Source: Pseudeuparius sepicola
Lineage: Eukaryota; Arthropoda; Insecta; Coleoptera; Anthribidae
DNA length: 64,000 nt
Assembly (NCBI GenBank): GCA_963920635.1
Contig: OY987302.1
Span: 26,387,278 to 26,451,277, forward strand
Direction of reading: 5' to 3'
Part shown: positions 25,032-35,205 of the stretch, piece after piece
Position numbering within the stretch: the stretch's first letter is position 1
Layout: each line of letters opens with the position of its first letter
The notes under the pieces: model-generated
What the model was told of the DNA's origin: nothing
The model's input: only the letters and a program-made list of their open reading frames with translations
The model's database searches: none
Translations under genes and position numbers: made by a program

Positions 25032-25644
25032 TGTGTGTACAGTTAGTTGCCTAGCTAGGAAGTTATGAAATGACGAACGGGGCAACGCGGAGCAGTCGAA
25101 AAAACGTTTCATAGACTCGACCGGGCCGATACGTCGCTTAATTCATACCGCCGAGGCTTCAGAACAATAAATCCTTTATCTATGCTTCAGAAGAGGTTAG
25201 ATGGTGGACAAGAATTCATCAGAGGAGCTCCGGGGGTATTAAGGGAGACGGCTTGTGGTGTCGCGGTAATGAGCTTTCCACGAGACTAGGAACCGGTCCG
25301 GATACGAGCTAAGGTAAGGGGAATCTAATAGCGCTGCATCTGTACAGATTCAAATCGATTGTTATTTATGTATTTTTTAAATTTGTTTGAGTAAAAAGGT
25401 ATTTTCACCGTTCCTAAATCAACGGCAACACCGCGGAAAATCACTTCAGCTGTCAGTACCTTCAGAAGCCAAATTGGATGACGTCATTAAAGGCGGCGAT
25501 TTACAGGGAAAATAGGGGTCTTTACCCGTTTTTTTAAAGATCGTAAAAAAAATCTAAAAATATTTTTCTATGTTTTCTTAAGCCACCCTGCGCACGTGGT
25601 AAAAATTTTTGTACTAAGTCATAGTTAACCCTGTAGATTATTAC

Positions 25645-25830
25645 CTTTTGATGCAACGGTAATGCTGTGGAGATCGCCTATAGGTGACTGTGACAGATGG
25701 GGTGTACTTGGTTGATCCAAAGGTTGAGCGATCGAGACTGGTTGATCAAGTTCTCGTTGAGGTTCTAACAAAGTCAAATTGCTGCATACAGACACAGAAG
25801 GACTCTGTGAAGAAGCCTCATCAATATAAC
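25645..25830 (-). CDS. Linker exon (exon 3) of the P-element/THAP9-like gene
   Basis: This is a 186-bp exon with acceptor TTTTTTACTAG and donor GTAATA. Its first two bases complete the Cys codon begun at the end of the THAP exon at 34312-34481, and its last base begins the Asp codon completed by the exon starting at 21863. The 61 codons have no stop and encode a Ser/Pro/Gln-rich linker (SSQSPSVSV ... DQPSTPHLSQSP), as expected between a THAP domain and the coiled region of P-type transposases. The errantivirus-like element begins 37 bp upstream of it in gene direction and the mariner-like element 11 bp after it. The phase match on both sides is the main evidence. Confidence 0.65.
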
Positions 25831-25867
25831 CTAGTAAAAAAAATTAAATGCAGCAAAATTACAAGTA

Positions 25868-26092
25868 AGTTATGGCCGTATGAACAATGGTCCCGTTTGT
25901 GTAAAAGTGCGGACAAAGTGCTGAGTGCGCGGGCACGTGTAGGCTAAGCTTGCTTTTTGTATACTTATAAATATGAGCTCTGCTCCATGTATTTTTAGTC
26001 TTGTCTTGTCTTGTAGCGTGAATCGCTGCCCTGCTGTAACTGTCAAAATAAATTGTTTTAAAAACGTATTTTTCGAAATCGTTAATTAAACT
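25868..26092 (+). repeat. 5' LTR, 225 bp
   Basis: It starts AGTTATGGCC and ends AATTAAACT. It holds TATAAATA (near 25968), a CTTGTCTTGTCTTG repeat and AATAAA. It is identical to the 3' LTR except for one extra G near 25933. Confidence 0.95.
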
Positions 26093-26107
26093 GGCGCAGT
26101 CGGTAGG
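26092..26107 (+). other. Primer binding site, tRNA-Ser type
   Basis: TGGCGCAGTCGGTAGG abuts the 5' LTR. TGGCGCAGTC is the complement expected for a tRNA-Ser 3' end, as in 17.6/297-type elements. The tRNA identity is from memory of that group. Confidence 0.7.
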
Positions 26108-26428
26108 ACGTGCGTCCAGTTTCCGCGTTCGTGCGTAAGTTTGGAATCCCCACGGTATCGGAACCGCATTCTACCGCGTCGCGAGAAGCTGAAAGATTTT
26201 TATCTTGAAGACGTCGTCCAACAACCCTGATCTTCGAGGCATCGCAGAGAGGCAGCCCAGCAGCTACAACAAGACATTGCTCACCAGAGGACCTTGGCCT
26301 GCGACCATCGATTTGGTAAGAGTTGAGTACTCCTTTGGTTCCCATTTTACCCTATTTCCCTTTATTTTTAAGATATTTTGAGATATTTTTGATTTTTATA
26401 ACATATTTTTGAGTTTTGAATATTTTTG

Positions 26429-27832
26429 ATGAGCGAGAGCGATATTTCTATTGATATAGAGAGTCTTTCAAGTTTATTCACAAATAATTTAAGCTTTGAG
26501 GAACAAAGTAACGTAACCGAGGTTACCCAAGTTATTAATAAGGAAAGTGATCAAATAATAATCGCAATGGCGAACGAAAAAATTGACCTGCCAATGCTTA
26601 AGATGTATGTTGAAACGATCTCTGAATTCGATGGCAATGCGACTTCCTTGCCCAAATTTATTTCTTCTTGCGATTATCTTTTCGAAACATATAGCGGAAT
26701 TAATGACGAATTTTTGCAAAACTATTTAATTAGAGCAGTCCAGATGAAATTGACTGGACGTGCCGAATTATTGATAGGCTGTCGTAACGAATTGGACACT
26801 TGGCAACAGATAAAAGACGCGTTAACACAATGCTTTGGCGATCGTAGGAATCTAGAGTGCCTAGAACAAGACGTATTTACAGCTAGACCATTTAAAAACG
26901 AATCACCTTTAGATTTTGCAAAACGTTTACAAGTCATGCGTAGTAACTTAAGACAAAAGGTAAATTCTGATATTTACTTAAACCAAGCTGCTAAAGATAT
27001 TTATGGTAGGCAGTATGATGAATTATGTCTACGAACATTTGTTAGAGGTTTATCAGGTCCCTTACAGACGATAATTCGTTTGAAGGAAACCGCATCCCTA
27101 GAAGATGCTATGAATTTAATTATACAGGAAGAAAATTTCAATTACACTCAGAATATTTTTAGGAATAGTCCACAAAGTAATTTTTCTAACTCACCACAAA
27201 ATAACCCACGGACTAACAGACAGAACTCGTACCAAAATAATTACCAAAACAACTTTTCTCGCCCTAAATTCCAAAATAACTTCCCAAGGAATAATTATCA
27301 AGGATACAACCATCAACCTAGGAACAATTTCCAAAACCAAAATTATTCTCCTAGACCAGTTTTCCCAAGTCAACCTATTAATGTACAACCAAATTATAAT
27401 AACCAACAAAGACGTTTCCCTACCAACAGACAAGTTTTTGGTCCACCTCGTAATGTTTTCAGACCTACTGGACAAAACATACAAAGGCAATACGAGCCTA
27501 TGCAAACTAATTCCCAAACCAGTAGAAATAATAATGCTTTTAATCCTAGAAATCACGAAGCTATGTCTACAAATTCTAGAGTACCCTCTAATGTTCATAG
27601 GAGTTTCTCTGCTAGACAAAATAATTTCCCGAGAAATAATTTTCAGCCACAAAATACTATAACCGAAGAGTTGTATCAGATTAATAGCGAAAATGCTAAT
27701 AATGGAAGCCAGTCAATGCGCAATGCGTATGACTTGGTCCCCTCTCAGAATGAAGTTCAAATTCAAAACAAAAATGATATAAGTCCCGGAAATTTTCAGC
27801 AAGTCAGGTTGTCCCCGAAACGGAAGAAATAG
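26429..27832 (+). CDS. gag: Gag protein of errantivirus-like element
   Basis: 467 codons from the ATG at 26429. The N-terminal half is helical and gag-like ([13 protein letters not shown], ..LIQEENF), and is expected to form the particle that packages element RNA. From about residue 245 it becomes very rich in Asn, Gln, Arg and Pro (repeated NNF/NNYQ and PRNNF motifs) and has no CCHC zinc knuckle, as in errantivirus Gags, where a basic disordered tail binds RNA. The frame is intact. A slippery heptamer 34 bp before its stop allows entry into the pol frame. Confidence 0.85.
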   Translation: MSESDISIDIESLSSLFTNNLSFEEQSNVTEVTQVINKESDQIIIAMANEKIDLPMLKMYVETISEFDGNATSLPKFISSCDYLFETYSGINDEFLQNYLIRAVQMKLTGRAELLIGCRNELDTWQQIKDALTQCFGDRRNLECLEQDVFTARPFKNESPLDFAKRLQVMRSNLRQKVNSDIYLNQAAKDIYGRQYDELCLRTFVRGLSGPLQTIIRLKETASLEDAMNLIIQEENFNYTQNIFRNSPQSNFSNSPQNNPRTNRQNSYQNNYQNNFSRPKFQNNFPRNNYQGYNHQPRNNFQNQNYSPRPVFPSQPINVQPNYNNQQRRFPTNRQVFGPPRNVFRPTGQNIQRQYEPMQTNSQTSRNNNAFNPRNHEAMSTNSRVPSNVHRSFSARQNNFPRNNFQPQNTITEELYQINSENANNGSQSMRNAYDLVPSQNEVQIQNKNDISPGNFQQVRLSPKRKK

Positions 27833-29925
27833 AACCCGAAATTATTGAAATCCACACTGAAATCTGCAATAGTTTACCCTATATTATTGTAGAAAATCCC
27901 CCTTTAAAATTACTAGTTGACACTGGTTGTTTTCAATCCCTTTTACGACCTTCTATTGTTGAAAAATATTACCCAAATTTCATTTATACCTGTCCAACAA
28001 GGATTCGAACTAGTTTAGGCCAAACCGAAGTTCAATTTAGAGCGAATATACCAGCTCCTGATATTTTTGAAACAGATCAAATGTTTATATGTACACTTTT
28101 TGATTTTCATGAATTTTTCGATGGAATTTTAGGACTACGTGAAATGAGGAAGTTAAAATTTATTATTGACCTCGACAGACAATTTTTAACAAATAATGTA
28201 ACAAATATCCCATTCTTTTATCGTGATACAAAGGAAAATTGTCACACCATCTCGGTAAACGCACACGAGGCTGTGTCGGTAAAAATACCAGTCTCTCAAT
28301 ATAACAATGATATTATTATTTTAGAGTGCAACATAGGAAACCTTTATATTCCAGAGACGCTCACAACCGCTAAACAAGGTTTTGCTTATACAGAAATTCA
28401 AAATAATACGGACAATGCTATACAGTATACTTTCGATGCACCGCTACACGTGCAAGCCTTTCCAGATTCGCATAAGGAAAATTTTTACTTATTTAATATT
28501 GAGAATTTTATTGTTAATAATAATGATAATGACCACGTTCACGAAAATAAAAATAACTTTGACGCTACTTACGCAATACGTATGAATCATTTAAATGAAG
28601 AAGAGAAAAACGCTTTGTTTAAACTTTGCCGCGAATTTTCTGATATTTTCCACCAAGATGGTACGAAATTAACATTTACAAATCAAATGAAACACGAAAT
28701 CAAAACTACGGACGAAATTCCAATTCATACTAAATCTTATAGGTACCCTTTTATTCATAAACAAGAAGTCCAGAAACAAATTTCAGAAATGTTAGACGAT
28801 GGTATTATTCGTCATAGTCAAAGCCCATGGAGTAGCCCAATTTGGATAGTACCAAAAAAGTTAGACGCTAGCGGAGTTCAAAAATGGCGAATTGTAGTAG
28901 ATTATCGGAAAGTTAACGAAAAAACTATTGATGATAGGTACCCTTTGCCAAATATAAATGACATTTTAGATAAATTAGGCCGTTGTCAATATTTCACAAC
29001 CATTGACCTTGCGTCAGGTTTTCACCAAATTGAAATGCATGAAAATTCGATAGAAAAAACTGCCTTTACTGTAGAAAATGGACATTATGAATATGTCAGA
29101 ATGCCGTTTGGTCTCAAAAACGCACCTTCAACTTTCCAGAGAGTTATGGATAATGTACTTCGGGAGTTGCAAGGCAAAATTTGTTTACTTTACATGGATG
29201 ATATTATAGTATTCTCGTCAAATCTTGAAGAACATATAGCTAATTTAAAGTTATTATTTTATACACTGAGAAAAGCTAAACTTAAAATACAACTCGATAA
29301 ATCCGAATTTTTATGTAAAGAAGTTGAATTTTTAGGTCACGTGGTGACTCCTGATGGAGTAAGACCAAACCCGAAAAAGATTGAAGCTATTAAGAGATTT
29401 CCGATTCCAAAAACACAAAAAGAAATTAAGTCATTTTTAGGCCTCTTAGGTTATTATAGAAGATTCATTAAAAACTTCGCGAAATTAACAAAACCATTTA
29501 CACAATGTTTAAAGAAAGGCGAAAAGGTAGAGCACACGGAAGAATTTTTGAAAACTTTTGAAACTTGTAAAAATTTACTTTGTAACGATCCAATATTACA
29601 GTATCCTGATTTTACAAAACCATTTAATTTAACTACAGATGCTTCAAATATTGCTATTGGCGCCGTATTAAGCCAAGGAAAAATTGGTAGCGACTTACCG
29701 ATCGCTTACGGCTCTAGAACGTTAAATCCCGCAGAACAAAATTATAGTACTATAGAAAAAGAGTTATTAGCTATCGTTTATTTTACTAATTATTTTAGAC
29801 CTTATTTATTTGGAAGAAAGTTCACTATTATTACTGATCACAAACCATTACAATGGTTATTCAACCTCAGAGAACCAAACTCACGTTTGGTTCGCTGGAG
29901 GCTGAAGCTTTTGAGGAACCGATAA
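27778..29925 (+). CDS. pol: Pol: protease, reverse transcriptase and RNase H
   Basis: This is an open frame in -1 relation to gag. In order: aspartic protease with LVDTG (codons at 27919-27927); reverse transcriptase with the usual Ty3/gypsy blocks ([37 protein letters not shown], and YMDD at 29191-29202); and RNase H ([32 protein letters not shown]). It copies element RNA into DNA inside the particle. The frame ends at 29925, soon after RLVRWRLKL, where related elements continue towards integrase. The next part is in another frame, so a break lies near 29905-29920. Confidence 0.9.
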   Translation, partial: YKSRKFSASQVVPETEEIEPEIIEIHTEICNSLPYIIVENPPLKLLVDTGCFQSLLRPSIVEKYYPNFIYTCPTRIRTSLGQTEVQFRANIPAPDIFETDQMFICTLFDFHEFFDGILGLREMRKLKFIIDLDRQFLTNNVTNIPFFYRDTKENCHTISVNAHEAVSVKIPVSQYNNDIIILECNIGNLYIPETLTTAKQGFAYTEIQNNTDNAIQYTFDAPLHVQAFPDSHKENFYLFNIENFIVNNNDNDHVHENKNNFDATYAIRMNHLNEEEKNALFKLCREFSDIFHQDGTKLTFTNQMKHEIKTTDEIPIHTKSYRYPFIHKQEVQKQISEMLDDGIIRHSQSPWSSPIWIVPKKLDASGVQKWRIVVDYRKVNEKTIDDRYPLPNINDILDKLGRCQYFTTIDLASGFHQIEMHENSIEKTAFTVENGHYEYVRMPFGLKNAPSTFQRVMDNVLRELQGKICLLYMDDIIVFSSNLEEHIANLKLLFYTLRKAKLKIQLDKSEFLCKEVEFLGHVVTPDGVRPNPKKIEAIKRFPIPKTQKEIKSFLGLLGYYRRFIKNFAKLTKPFTQCLKKGEKVEHTEEFLKTFETCKNLLCNDPILQYPDFTKPFNLTTDASNIAIGAVLSQGKIGSDLPIAYGSRTLNPAEQNYSTIEKELLAIVYFTNYFRPYLFGRKFTIITDHKPLQWLFNLREPNSRLVRWRLKLLRNR
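27790..27796 (+). promoter_or_regulatory. -1 ribosomal frameshift site (slippery heptamer)
   Basis: AAATTTT lies as A AAT TTT in the gag frame, the canonical X XXY YYZ form. The pol frame is -1 relative to gag and opens just upstream after a stop at 27775-27777, so a slip here joins gag to pol. Confidence 0.7.
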
Positions 29926-31454
29926 AATTCTATAGAGAACGTACAGTTAACGAAAATGAAATAACAGTAAAATATATTCCCGAAAATAATGTTCAAGCGA
30001 GTAATGCAGATTTAGAATTTGAGTTAAAGCTGAATGAATTTTTGAGACAACAAAAAGAAAAAATTAGGAAAAGTCGAAATAATAATGACCTTAACGCTAT
30101 TGAGAATCAGTCAATTTTAGGAAATCCCGGTGATATTGATGAAGAAATTCATAGATTTTTGAATAACCCTATAACCAATGATGAAATAAGAGAGTATTTA
30201 GAATCTGAATTCCCCGAAGAAAACCCGGATATAAATGACAATCATGAATATCAAAATAATGACAGAGTTAGGCCAAAAATAAATATTATTTCGGATATAC
30301 GTATAAAACCCACAGGTGAAATTGAAACAGTTTATCACAATACCCCAGTCTCTACAGTTCACTCTGCTATTGAAGACCCAATTTTAACTATTCCAATAAC
30401 CGAAAATTGCTTAAATACTTACACAAATCAAATTATATTTATTCTAAAAGATTCAGGAAGATACCACGTTATCAAAACACACCCTTTTCCCAATAAAATG
30501 AGGCTAACTGTCAATCTAACATTAAAAAACTACGCTTATGAATTAATTAAATTTTTCAAAGAGTATATAAATCCAAAATCAGTTTACAGTATTTATATTC
30601 AAAAAAGTGAAATTGATTTGAAACCGAGAATCTGCAATTTACTAGCAAAAACTTTCAAAAATCATGCATATAAACTTAATTTCTCTAATATTTTCTTAAC
30701 TGATATTACTGAAAGAGATAGACAACAAGAATTATTACAATACCATCATGAAACAAAGACTTGTCATAGAGGCATAAATGAAACCTTATTAGCTTTGAAA
30801 AGATTATATTATTGGCCAAACATGAAAATCGATATAACTGAATATATTAATAAATGCGAATATTGTGACGCTAAATATGACAGGAATCCACCTAAAATCA
30901 AATTTGCATTTACCCCTACTCCTTCGCAACCTTTTGAATCTGTCCATATGGATACTTTTCAAGTCTTAGGGAATAAATTTCTAACCATAATTGATGTTTT
31001 TTCAAAATATGCACAAGCTTATTACTTAGAATCTTGTAATTCTACTGATGTGATTGAAGGAATCTTCACTTTTGTTTCTCATTTTGGCATACCCAAGTCA
31101 ATAACATGTGACAATGGTACTGAATTTAAAACAACTCTTTTATCTGATTTTTGTAAACTTCATAACGTTAAATTACATTTCACTACACCCGGTAACTCGA
31201 CAAGTAACAGCCCCGTAGAAAGATTGCATAACACATTACTTGATAGTATACGCGTACTTAAACTTACTCATCCGAACTCAAATATAAAACAATTAATGCA
31301 GTATGCTATACTAGGATACAATAATTCCACTCATAGCGTAACAAAACAAAAGCCTTTTGATATCGTTACAGGTCATACAAATGCACTCGACCCCTTTGAT
31401 ATTACGGATGAAATAATATTAAATCAGTACATAGACGAACGTAAGAATAAATGA
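29910..31454 (+). CDS. Pol: integrase part, in a shifted frame
   Basis: It continues pol in a different frame. An acidic linker of about 250 residues is followed by the HHCC zinc domain ([11 protein letters not shown] ... CEYCDAKYD, 30741-30870) and the catalytic core with Asp in HMDTF (near 30950), Asp in CDNGTEF (near 31110) and Glu in VERLHN (near 31217). The enzyme inserts the DNA copy into the genome. A second frame change near 31450 cuts off the C-terminal tail, which continues open to 31791. Both breaks would prevent a full product unless they are sequencing errors. Confidence 0.85.
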   Translation, partial: FEEPIKFYRERTVNENEITVKYIPENNVQASNADLEFELKLNEFLRQQKEKIRKSRNNNDLNAIENQSILGNPGDIDEEIHRFLNNPITNDEIREYLESEFPEENPDINDNHEYQNNDRVRPKINIISDIRIKPTGEIETVYHNTPVSTVHSAIEDPILTIPITENCLNTYTNQIIFILKDSGRYHVIKTHPFPNKMRLTVNLTLKNYAYELIKFFKEYINPKSVYSIYIQKSEIDLKPRICNLLAKTFKNHAYKLNFSNIFLTDITERDRQQELLQYHHETKTCHRGINETLLALKRLYYWPNMKIDITEYINKCEYCDAKYDRNPPKIKFAFTPTPSQPFESVHMDTFQVLGNKFLTIIDVFSKYAQAYYLESCNSTDVIEGIFTFVSHFGIPKSITCDNGTEFKTTLLSDFCKLHNVKLHFTTPGNSTSNSPVERLHNTLLDSIRVLKLTHPNSNIKQLMQYAILGYNNSTHSVTKQKPFDIVTGHTNALDPFDITDEIILNQYIDERKNK

Positions 31455-31791
31455 GGTATCATTAAGTGAAAAATATAAACAAAATACAAGACACAATAAA
31501 GATAGAGAAGAACCACAAATTTACGAACCTTATACCACTCAATTTCAGAAAAATAAGGCATCACTAAGAGATAAAACTAAACCAAAACATTTGAAAATTC
31601 AAATTGAAGAAGATTTAGGAACAAAAGTTAAAACTTATGACAATAAAATAATTCATAAATCGCAACTAAAAAGGCCGAAACCTAATTTGATTCCTTGTTT
31701 GCAGGAAAATGAAAATGAACCTTCGTGCAGTCATGTTATTCCTGACAACGACAATATTATTAACATTGACTCCAGTACTGACGACGAGTGA
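31450..31791 (+). pseudogene. Integrase C-terminal tail, out of frame
   Basis: Open frame after the stop at 31454, rich in Lys, Asp and Glu (SLRDKTKP, HKSQLKRPKPNL). It sits where errantivirus integrases have their C-terminal domain and overlaps the start of env by about 80 bp. It has no upstream start of its own. Confidence 0.6.
31698..31704 (+). promoter_or_regulatory. Likely splice acceptor for env mRNA
   Basis: TTTGCAG|G lies 5 bp before the env ATG. Errantivirus Env is made from a spliced mRNA. The donor in the leader was not pinned down. Confidence 0.5.
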
Positions 31792-32902
31792 CATGACATT
31801 TACTCCGATAAAAACTCCTTTGCTACCCTTTCAGCTAGGAGATACGAAGATTGTAAAAACCAAACACACTTTTATCCATTATATTAGATTTAACCCTATA
31901 ATTAAACAGCTTAATAATATTCGAAAATTTTACACTATTATAAAGTTATCCTTAAATAAGAGTAATATATCAGAAATTACTACTAACTCATACTCTAATG
32001 TTCTATATAATTTACTACAGCATGTAGAATACTTAATAATGGAAGTAGAAAGGAAGTTAGATAACATAACTCCACATAATAGGAATAAAAGAGGCTTAGT
32101 AAACATAATAGGCAAAGCTTCCAAATGGCTTTTTGGAACGCTAGATTCCGACGACGGTGAAAAATATGAAAAAGCAATTTACGCCCTTCAAAACAATCAA
32201 CAATCCTTTACAAAGGAAGTTTCTTTACAAATTTCGTTGACCAAACAGCTTATTAATAACTATAATTCTACTATAACTATATTACAATCAAACCAAAATT
32301 TAATAAAAGAAAGATTAGAAAATTTTGAGTTGAATATAAATAAAACGATTAACGACATTTCAGCATACTTGCAAGCACAAAATATTTTAGATCAAACTAT
32401 CCTTAATTGTCAAAATTTGGTGACTTTTCTAGATAACTTGGAAAACGCGATAATGTTCGCAAAACTAAATACCTTACATAGTTCTATTATCCCCTCTTCA
32501 CAATTACGTTCTATGATTAAATCATTGGAAAATTTATATCCTACTGACTCTATTTTAAAATTAAAAAATGTTATCTCTTACTACCAAATTGCTGGAATTC
32601 AAGTAAATTTTAAAAATGACAAAATTATATTTGCAATCCACTTTCCAATTTTCTTACACGAAAATTTCCAAACTTATCGATTATTCCCAATTCCTATAAA
32701 AAATTCAATTATTATCCCGAGTCATCCCTACCTTGTACTTGGCTCAAACCAACAACAATTCGAGAATGAAGAATGCCCGAAGATAGAACATTTCTACATT
32801 TGTCAAAATTTACTCACGCCTCACTCAAATGAATGTATAGATCTCCATGATAAAAGAAGCCGAAGGAAAATTTTGTCACGGTTTATCAATCAACTTAATT
32901 AA
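31709..32902 (+). CDS. env: Env protein, N-terminal part (broken by a frame change)
   Basis: 397 codons from ATG at 31709. A hydrophobic signal-like segment (VMLFLTTTILLTL) is followed by the surface part, then a furin-type site RNKR (32081-32092) before GLVNIIGKASKWLFG, the conserved segment that begins the fusion subunit in insect errantivirus Env. Long helical and Asn-rich segments with N-glycosylation motifs follow. Env proteins of this group are membrane fusion proteins. The frame runs into a stop at 32902 while the continuation is open in another frame from about 32850. Confidence 0.85.
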   Translation: MKMNLRAVMLFLTTTILLTLTPVLTTSDMTFTPIKTPLLPFQLGDTKIVKTKHTFIHYIRFNPIIKQLNNIRKFYTIIKLSLNKSNISEITTNSYSNVLYNLLQHVEYLIMEVERKLDNITPHNRNKRGLVNIIGKASKWLFGTLDSDDGEKYEKAIYALQNNQQSFTKEVSLQISLTKQLINNYNSTITILQSNQNLIKERLENFELNINKTINDISAYLQAQNILDQTILNCQNLVTFLDNLENAIMFAKLNTLHSSIIPSSQLRSMIKSLENLYPTDSILKLKNVISYYQIAGIQVNFKNDKIIFAIHFPIFLHENFQTYRLFPIPIKNSIIIPSHPYLVLGSNQQQFENEECPKIEHFYICQNLLTPHSNECIDLHDKRSRRKILSRFINQLN

Positions 32903-33458
32903 CCCAATAATACAAGCAGTCAACAGCGAATATGTCATCGCCATTCCCGCCGAGGAAACATTAAAAATTTCAACAAAATGTCAGAACAAAGAAGAAATCA
33001 AAATTATTAACGAACCAAATTTGATCCATCTACCAGAAAATTGTGAAATCAAAGTCAAAGATTTCCAATTTATTAATAGAAAAGAGGAAATTAAAGGAAA
33101 ACCATTTAATTTACCCAAAATCCAAGTCAACGAAGTCAACTTTAATTATCTACGAGCGAAACCTCTTCAACTACAAACAATTAATTTGGAAGATATTCAT
33201 AAATTACAAGAAAAGTCTACACTTCTGCAAGTTCCCGACATTCAGAAAATTCACACCTTAAGCTATGGATTTGCCACTAGTATTATCATTATTTTATTAT
33301 TAATTACTGCATATATAATATGGAAGATATACCAGAGAAGATGTATGAAGAAGAAAAGACAAGTTAAATTCGAAATGGTAGAGAAGAAAGAAGAAACGGA
33401 AAAACAACCCTCCAGGTTGATATTTTCCTCTAAGGGTGGAGGAGTTATGGCCGTATGA
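32847..33458 (+). pseudogene. Env protein, C-terminal part in a shifted frame
   Basis: Open continuation of env in another frame. It ends with a transmembrane helix (ATSIIIILLLITAYIIW, near 33280-33330), a basic cytoplasmic end (RRCMKKKR) and a short tail running through the purine tract. The break lies in 32850-32880. As read, no single membrane-anchored Env can be made. Confidence 0.8.
33431..33442 (+). other. Polypurine tract
   Basis: AAGGGTGGAGG lies directly before the 3' LTR, the primer position for plus-strand DNA synthesis. Confidence 0.8.
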
Positions 33459-33666
33459 ACAATGGTCCCGTTTGTGTAAAAGTGCGGACAAAGTGCTGAG
33501 TGCGCGGCACGTGTAGGCTAAGCTTGCTTTTTGTATACTTATAAATATGAGCTCTGCTCCATGTATTTTTAGTCTTGTCTTGTCTTGTAGCGTGAATCGC
33601 TGCCCTGCTGTAACTGTCAAAATAAATTGTTTTAAAAACGTATTTTTCGAAATCGTTAATTAAACT
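33443..33666 (+). repeat. 3' LTR, 224 bp
   Basis: Identical to the 5' LTR except for one missing G, and followed by target duplication AGTA. Confidence 0.95.
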
Positions 33667-33707
33667 AGTATCAGCAAAAAATACATATTATTATCTAATA
33701 ATGAAGG

Positions 33708-34296
33708 GGTAATTATGGAAATTAGTGTATGCACCGCCCGATTTTCTTGAAATTTTGGCTACCCCCCTATTTTCGAGGTCCCTGAACACGAATCTGACCT
33801 CGGTGTTTTGAGGTCGGACATAGTTTCCGAGAAAGTGAATTTTCAAATTTACTTTTGACACCCCACTTTTTCACGATGATATTTGGTTATAATCGAGATG
33901 AATTTAGCTCAAACTGATCACCACCCTATTTTGCACCTTCTGCAACATCGAAACTTTACGAAAACAGCGGCCGGGCCGGACGTACCTATACACGGCATAA
34001 ATCTTTCAAAATTTCGGTCTTTCCGTGGGTTTTCGCGAAGTTTCGATGTTGCAGAAGGCGCACAATAGGGTGGTGATCAATTTGAGCTGCGTACACTAAA
34101 AATTTATCCGGATTATAACCATAAATATCGCCGTGAAAGTGGGGTGTTAAAGGAAATTTGAAAATTCACTTTCTCGGAAACTATGTCCGACCTCAAAACA
34201 CCGAGGTCAGATTCGTGTTCAGGGCCCTCGAAAATAGGGGGGTAGCTAAAATTTCAAGAAAATCGGGCGGTGCATACACTAATTTCCATAATTACC
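33708..34296. mobile_element. Foldback MITE with 8-bp target duplication
   Basis: The inverted ends GGTAATTATGGAAATTAGTG and complement are flanked by AATGAAGG on both sides (33700-33707 and 34297-34304). Nearly the whole 589 bp folds on itself. The CGATTTTCTTGAAATTTTGG segment is shared with 52335-52562 and 53395-53505. It lies in intron 2 of the P-type gene. Confidence 0.85.
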
Positions 34297-34311
34297 AATG
34301 AAGGTACTTAC

Positions 34312-34481
34312 ATGATGAGAACACAGTTGGTATTGCTGTTTTCTTTAGCCTAGACTTCGACTGGTTTGCAAACATACTATTTTCAAAGTGCATTGAACAA
34401 ACTTTATAATTAATAAAAAACTGTGTGGGTGTTTTTTCTAACAAATCCTGCCTTCCACACTTTCTCATCCATGCATAACAC
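34312..34481 (-). CDS. THAP domain, second half (exon 2 of the P-type gene)
   Basis: A 170-bp exon with acceptor TTTTTTTTCCCAG and donor GTAAGT. It completes the Arg codon begun in exon 1 and reads CYAWMRKCGRQDL ... YKVCSMHFENSMF ... LKKTAIPTVF. This gives the invariant Trp, the second zinc pair (CSMHF) and the closing AIPT-F of a THAP (C2CH) DNA-binding domain. THAP domains open P-element transposases and THAP9. The next in-phase exon is at 25645-25830, beyond two inserted elements. Confidence 0.85.
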
Positions 34482-34606
34482 CTGGGAAAAAAATTAAAAA
34501 CAATAGTTAGGTAGGTATTATCAGTAGGAAACCATTTGTGGGTTTTCTGGGGTAGGGTAAAATATTGTGGTAACAAGGTAGGGACAAACTACACATAGGT
34601 ACCTAC

Positions 34607-34698
34607 CTGTTTTCATCACCAGGTATTTTGAAAAACCGTATCCCAACATTCCTCGTGTTGTTAGAACATCCACGAACACAGCAATATTGCGGGGCCAT
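34607..34698 (-). CDS. THAP domain, first half (exon 1 of the P-type gene)
   Basis: From the ATG at 34698 it reads MAPQYCCVRGCSNNTRN followed by VGIRFFKIPGDEN, the first zinc pair (Cys-x4-Cys) and FxxxP core of a THAP domain, ending at GTAGGT. The start is supported by the typical MA-x-CC-x-GC opening. The promoter-like sequence lies 235-310 bp upstream. Exons 1 and 2 are separated by a 125-bp intron. Confidence 0.85.
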
Positions 34699-34962
34699 TT
34701 CGTCACAAAAACTAAGCACAAAGTGGGTTTTCTGGGGCACAATGCACTAGTGTAAATACAGCAACGAAGTAGGTATTCGAAGTAACAACACAAGCATTGT
34801 TTAGCCTTCAGAAATCTCAAATAAACTTGTCAGATTACTGTCACTGTCCAAGAATATTCTTTCAGCTCCAAAATTCGCACAAAATCGCTTTCTAACCTTT
34901 TCACCTTTTTAGCACAGTTGAGGGAATACTTATGCTGTGATTTTAGGCCCAATTCCCAGGGC

Positions 34963-35010
34963 TTATATACCCAAAAGGAAGACTGGAGAATACTCTAGAA
35001 TATTCCTGAC
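34963..35010 (-). promoter_or_regulatory. Heat-shock-type promoter: HSE and TATA
   Basis: GAATATTCTAGAGTATTC on the minus strand gives alternating 5-bp units of a heat-shock element (34985-35010: three perfect and two imperfect GAA/TTC units). TATATAAG follows at 34969-34963, 16 bp further, the spacing seen in hsp promoters. An ATTGG (inverted CCAAT) precedes it. The expected start near 34935 leads into the THAP exon at 34698. The function is inferred. Confidence 0.6.
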
Positions 35011-35199
35011 CAATGATAGTTCACAAATCATAAGGTTCTAGCAAACGTTTTAGAAAGTTATGGAAGCTTTACATATTGTACACCTTGTCTGGTCCCTGTT
35101 TTGGCTACTTTTATCACAGTCATGATAATAATATTGAGCTTTTTTACTTAGAAATTTTTAATCGTTTTACGAGTATTGTTTACGTTTTATAAGGGGTTT

Positions 35200-35205
35200 A
35201 ACCTC
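35200..35205. repeat. Target site duplication of the Polinton-type element (left)
   Basis: AACCTC directly before the terminal AGTAGG. The same six bases follow the right end at 50356-50361. Confidence 0.95.

Larger units (their letters stand above)
22122..25633. mobile_element. Mariner-like element (DUF4817 type), 3.5 kb
   Basis: The ends CAGGGTTAACTATCACTTAG and, inverted, CTAAGTCATAGTTAACCCTG are flanked by TA on both sides. It contains a three-exon transposase gene on the minus strand (22682-23942) and a ~1-kb palindromic insertion (24052-25031). It lies 11 bp after the splice donor of the linker exon of the P-type gene, so it lengthened that intron. Confidence 0.8.
25868..33666 (+). mobile_element. 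Errantivirus-like (Ty3/gypsy) LTR retroelement with env, 7.8 kb
   Basis: It has matching LTRs at both ends, a 4-bp duplication AGTA (25864-25867 and 33667-33670), a tRNA-type primer site, gag, pol, integrase, env and a purine tract. The LTRs differ by a single G, so insertion was recent. The gene set and the LTR ends (AGT...ACT) are those of insect errantiviruses. Pol and env are interrupted by three frame changes. It lies in the intron between exons 2 and 3 of the P-type gene, on the opposite strand. Confidence 0.95.

Noticed and set aside
24045..25112. Matching frames beginning ...VPTGPITVLKHV on both strands
   Set aside because: They are the two arms of a palindrome read in mirror image, not two genes.
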